A DNA stretch of 36,717 nt, from positions 1 through 36,717 of the forward strand of contig JAQWQJ010000023.1 of NCBI GenBank assembly GCA_029244725.1. Direction: 5' to 3'. Of this stretch, positions 34,531 to 36,717 are shown in pieces (positions within the stretch are counted from its first letter, which is position 1; each line of letters begins with the position of its first letter). The position numbers and the translations under genes were made by a program. Source of the DNA: Paracoccaceae bacterium. Lineage in GTDB: Bacteria > Pseudomonadota > Alphaproteobacteria > Rhodobacterales > Rhodobacteraceae. Below the pieces are notes generated by a model, which was given only the letters and a program-made list of their open reading frames with translations, was not told the origin of the DNA and searched no databases.

Positions 34531-34575
34531 CAAGTCAACGCAAGATAATTACCCATATTGATTCATGAGGCCCTA

Positions 34576-36543
34576 ATGTCCGAGACCCAAAAAGATCGTC
34601 CTTGGCTATTTCGCACTTACTCTGGTCACTCGACTGCAAAGGCGTCGAACGCGCTTTACCGCTCGAACCTTGAAAAGGGACAAACGGGTCTTTCCGTGGC
34701 TTTCGATCTACCGACGCAAACGGGCTACGATAGCGATCATACTTTAGCCCGTGGCGAGGTTGGCAAAGTCGGAGTCCCAATTTGTCATCTTGGGGATATG
34801 CGTACCTTGTTCAAGGATATCCCGCTTGAACAGATGAACACGTCGATGACCATTAATGCTACTGCGCCATGGTTGCTTTCGCTTTATATCGCCGTTGCAG
34901 AAGAACAGGGCGCGGACGTTTCCAAACTTCAAGGCACGGTTCAAAACGACCTGATTAAAGAATACCTTTCGCGCGGAACATACGTCTGCCCACCCAAACC
35001 ATCTCTAAAAATGATCGCGGACGTGGCCGAGTATTGCTACACGAACGTCCCTAAGTGGAACCCAATGAACGTGTGTTCCTATCACTTGCAAGAAGCTGGC
35101 GCGACGCCCGAGCAGGAATTGGCATTCGCATTGGCCACCGCAACGGCCGTCCTTGATGAATTGCGCCCTCGCGTTCCGGCCGAGGATTTTCCGGCCCTTT
35201 GCGGACGCATCTCATTTTTCGTAAATGCCGGCATTCGCTTTGTCACTGAGATGTGCAAAATGCGCGCCTTCGTTGATTTGTGGGATGAGATTTTGCGTGA
35301 ACGCTACGGCGTTGAAAATCCCAAATTCCGCCGTTTTCGCTATGGCGTTCAGGTCAACAGCCTTGGCCTGACCGAGCAGCAGCCAGAGAACAACGTCTAC
35401 CGTATTTTAATCGAGATGCTTGCAGTGACGCTTTCTAAGAACGCGCGCGCCCGCGCAGTGCAACTGCCTGCTTGGAACGAGGCCCTCGGCCTGCCGCGCC
35501 CGTTCGATCAACAATGGTCTCTTCGCATGCAACAGATCATGGCGTACGAAACCGATCTTTTAGAATACGAAGACCTGTTTGACGGAAACCCCGCCGTAGA
35601 TCGCAAAGTAGAGGCCCTAAAAGTCGGTGCGCGCCATGAGCTGGCCAATCTAGACAGTATGGGTGGTGCCGTATCCTCGATCGAATACATGAAATCCCGT
35701 TTGGTCGATTCCAACGCCGAGCGCCTGAACAAGATTGAGCGCGAAGAAACCATCGTCGTCGGCGTCAACCGCTGGCAAAATGGCGAACCTTCCCCACTGA
35801 TGACCGAGGACGGCGGCATCATGACCGTCGATCCAGCCGTAGAAGCCGAGCAAACAGCCAACTTGAATGAATGGCGCAGCACACGGGACCAAGCCGCCGT
35901 AGATGTTGCCCTATCAGAACTCCGCGCCGCCGCCAGCCAAGGCCAAAACGTAATGGAGCCTTCGATCAAGGCTGCCAAAGCCGGTGCAACAACGGGCGAA
36001 TGGGCGGCTCAGATGCGCAGTGTTTATGGCGAATATCGCGGTCCGACCGGCGTTTCGCGTTCTGTCTCCAACAAAACCGAGGGCCTCGATGATATCCGCA
36101 GTGCTGTGGACAACGTAAGCGACAAACTAGGACGCCGTCTGAATTTCCTCGTCGGCAAACCCGGTCTTGATGGTCACTCAAATGGCGCAGAGCAAATCGC
36201 CTTTCGTGCCCGCGATTGTGGCATGGACATCAACTACGACGGCATCCGCCTAACGCCAGAAGAATTGGTAAACTCGGCAAAAGAAACTGGAGCCCACGTC
36301 GTTGGCCTCTCGATCCTATCTGGATCCCACTTGCCGTTGGTCGAAGAAACTTTGCAGCGCATGCAAGACGCTGGATTATCGGACACTCCGGTCATTGTCG
36401 GTGGCATTATTCCTGACGAAGACGCCACCAAACTCCGCGAGATGGGTGTTTCACGGGTTTATACACCAAAAGACTTTGAGCTTAATGCGATTATGTCGGA
36501 CATTATTGAATTAGCCGACCCAAATGAATTTTCCGCGGAATAG
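34576..36543 (+). CDS. ecm: Ethylmalonyl-CoA mutase (B12-dependent)
   Basis: Predicted 655-residue adenosylcobalamin mutase converting (2R)-ethylmalonyl-CoA to methylsuccinyl-CoA in the ethylmalonyl-CoA pathway. The N-terminal (beta/alpha)8 domain opens RPWLFRTYSGHSTAKASNA and has FDLPTQTGYDSDHT and NTSMTINATAPWLL. The C-terminal B12-binding domain has the D-x-H-x-x-G motif as GLDGHSNGAEQI, followed by LSILSGSHLPLV and VGGIIPDEDA. It belongs to the MeaA-like single-chain group, close to methylmalonyl-CoA mutase; presence of ccrA nearby supports the ethylmalonyl assignment. The ATG at 34576 follows GAGG; a TTG at 34558 would add six residues. The right IS begins 37 bases after the stop. Confidence 0.93.
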   Translation: MSETQKDRPWLFRTYSGHSTAKASNALYRSNLEKGQTGLSVAFDLPTQTGYDSDHTLARGEVGKVGVPICHLGDMRTLFKDIPLEQMNTSMTINATAPWLLSLYIAVAEEQGADVSKLQGTVQNDLIKEYLSRGTYVCPPKPSLKMIADVAEYCYTNVPKWNPMNVCSYHLQEAGATPEQELAFALATATAVLDELRPRVPAEDFPALCGRISFFVNAGIRFVTEMCKMRAFVDLWDEILRERYGVENPKFRRFRYGVQVNSLGLTEQQPENNVYRILIEMLAVTLSKNARARAVQLPAWNEALGLPRPFDQQWSLRMQQIMAYETDLLEYEDLFDGNPAVDRKVEALKVGARHELANLDSMGGAVSSIEYMKSRLVDSNAERLNKIEREETIVVGVNRWQNGEPSPLMTEDGGIMTVDPAVEAEQTANLNEWRSTRDQAAVDVALSELRAAASQGQNVMEPSIKAAKAGATTGEWAAQMRSVYGEYRGPTGVSRSVSNKTEGLDDIRSAVDNVSDKLGRRLNFLVGKPGLDGHSNGAEQIAFRARDCGMDINYDGIRLTPEELVNSAKETGAHVVGLSILSGSHLPLVEETLQRMQDAGLSDTPVIVGGIIPDEDATKLREMGVSRVYTPKDFELNAIMSDIIELADPNEFSAE

Positions 36544-36591
36544 TTAAAAGGTCGGTCATTCTTCTGACTTTCTAATTTAGGGGCTGACCCA

Positions 36592-36614
36592 GATAACGCG
36601 AAAAAGGTGTTATC
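36592..36614 (+). other. Hairpin around the transposase ribosome binding site
   Basis: GATAAC at 36592-36597 pairs with GTTATC at 36609-36614, directly before the transposase ATG, with AAAAAGG exposed in the 11-base loop. The mirror copy is at 102-124 on the minus strand. It could tune transposase translation. Confidence 0.55.
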
Positions 36615-36717
36615 ATGGGAAGCATGCGGAAGAGTCGCTTAAGTAAGTATAAACAGGGTCGCCTGGTCGAGCATTTTGTTGCCGGAACCACGGCTCGAAC
36701 TGCGGCCAGTTTATGTG
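36615..36717 (+). CDS. IS1595-like transposase, N-terminal fragment
   Basis: Partial frame opening ATG at 36615 and running off the window end, with 34 codons visible. The predicted start is MGSMRKSRLSKYKQ, identical to the left copy. Shine-Dalgarno-like AAAAAGG lies 7 bases before the ATG in the loop of a GATAAC/GTTATC hairpin. The catalytic domain is not visible. Confidence 0.65.
   Translation, partial: MGSMRKSRLSKYKQGRLVEHFVAGTTARTAASLC

Larger units (their letters stand above)
36580..36717 (+). mobile_element. IS1595-like insertion sequence, 5' end (cut by window edge)
   Basis: Same sequence as the left edge in inverted orientation: bases 36580-36715 match 136-1 by eye without a mismatch. 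The outer tip is GGGGCTGACC, followed by a leader hairpin and the transposase start. The rest of the element lies outside the window. Its orientation points the transposase away from ecm. Confidence 0.8.

Noticed and set aside
1-36717. The whole window as a composite transposon or genomic island
   Set aside because: Contents are core housekeeping genes in typical Rhodobacteraceae order with no integrase, cargo or visible compositional break; IS copies at the ends are more likely assembly break points.

Overview
The window looks like chromosomal DNA of an alphaproteobacterium of the Rhodobacteraceae, probably the Roseobacter group. Pointers are the Rhodobacteraceae-style gene neighbours (lppC-glnD-murJ, rhomboid-trpS, nfu-tsaB-rimI), an ethylmalonyl-CoA pathway pair (ccrA and ecm), a luxR-luxI quorum-sensing pair, a TSUP/TIGR02186 pair and an Irr-type iron box. 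Both extremities are the same 136-bp sequence in inverted orientation: the 5' end of an IS1595-like insertion sequence, cut by the window edge. The window therefore probably runs from one IS copy to another, or is a contig that broke at IS repeats. An IS-rich, mid-GC genus such as Octadecabacter would fit, but that is a guess.

Layout. 1-136: IS end. 219-3336 (+): a capsule-export inner-membrane protein and a phosphomannomutase. 3333-8089 (-): coaBC, dut, a membrane-anchored MoeB/ThiF-like enzyme and an M3 oligopeptidase, tightly coupled. 8212-9729 (+): comM. 9675-11987 (-): rsmI, yraN, gshB. 12071-17567 (+): lppC-like lipoprotein, glnD, murJ. 17571-18257 (-): a rhomboid homologue that seems to lack catalytic residues. 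18335-19375 (+): trpS, closed by a strong terminator. 19491-22589 (+): a branched-chain-type aminotransferase, a UspA protein, then nfu-tsaB-rimI behind an Irr-box-like palindrome. 22756-27419 (+): a four-gene BMP-type (nucleoside-like) ABC importer with a candidate operator upstream and a strong intercistronic hairpin. 27503-29185 (+): TSUP permease and TIGR02186 protein. 29186-32341 (-): RecD-like helicase, luxI, luxR and a small ORF overlapping the start of luxR. 32550-34360 (-): ccrA and a small secreted protein. 34576-36543 (+): ecm. 36580-36717: IS end.

Most genes are housekeeping: CoA, glutathione, nucleotide, translation, tRNA modification, nitrogen control and cell-wall functions. 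The accessory or regulated parts are the capsule/EPS pair beside the left IS, the nucleoside importer, the quorum-sensing block and the ethylmalonyl-CoA genes, which together assimilate C2 units (crotonyl-CoA to ethylmalonyl-CoA to methylsuccinyl-CoA).

No tRNA, rRNA, CRISPR array or prophage gene was seen. No stretch longer than about 220 bases lacks a gene. No wholly new defence or metabolic system is evident. The best leads are the pseudo-rhomboid, the small ORF overlapping luxR, the hairpin in the start of the importer ATPase gene, the Irr box before nfu, the hairpin in the IS leader, and four convergent gene pairs with no room for a terminator.
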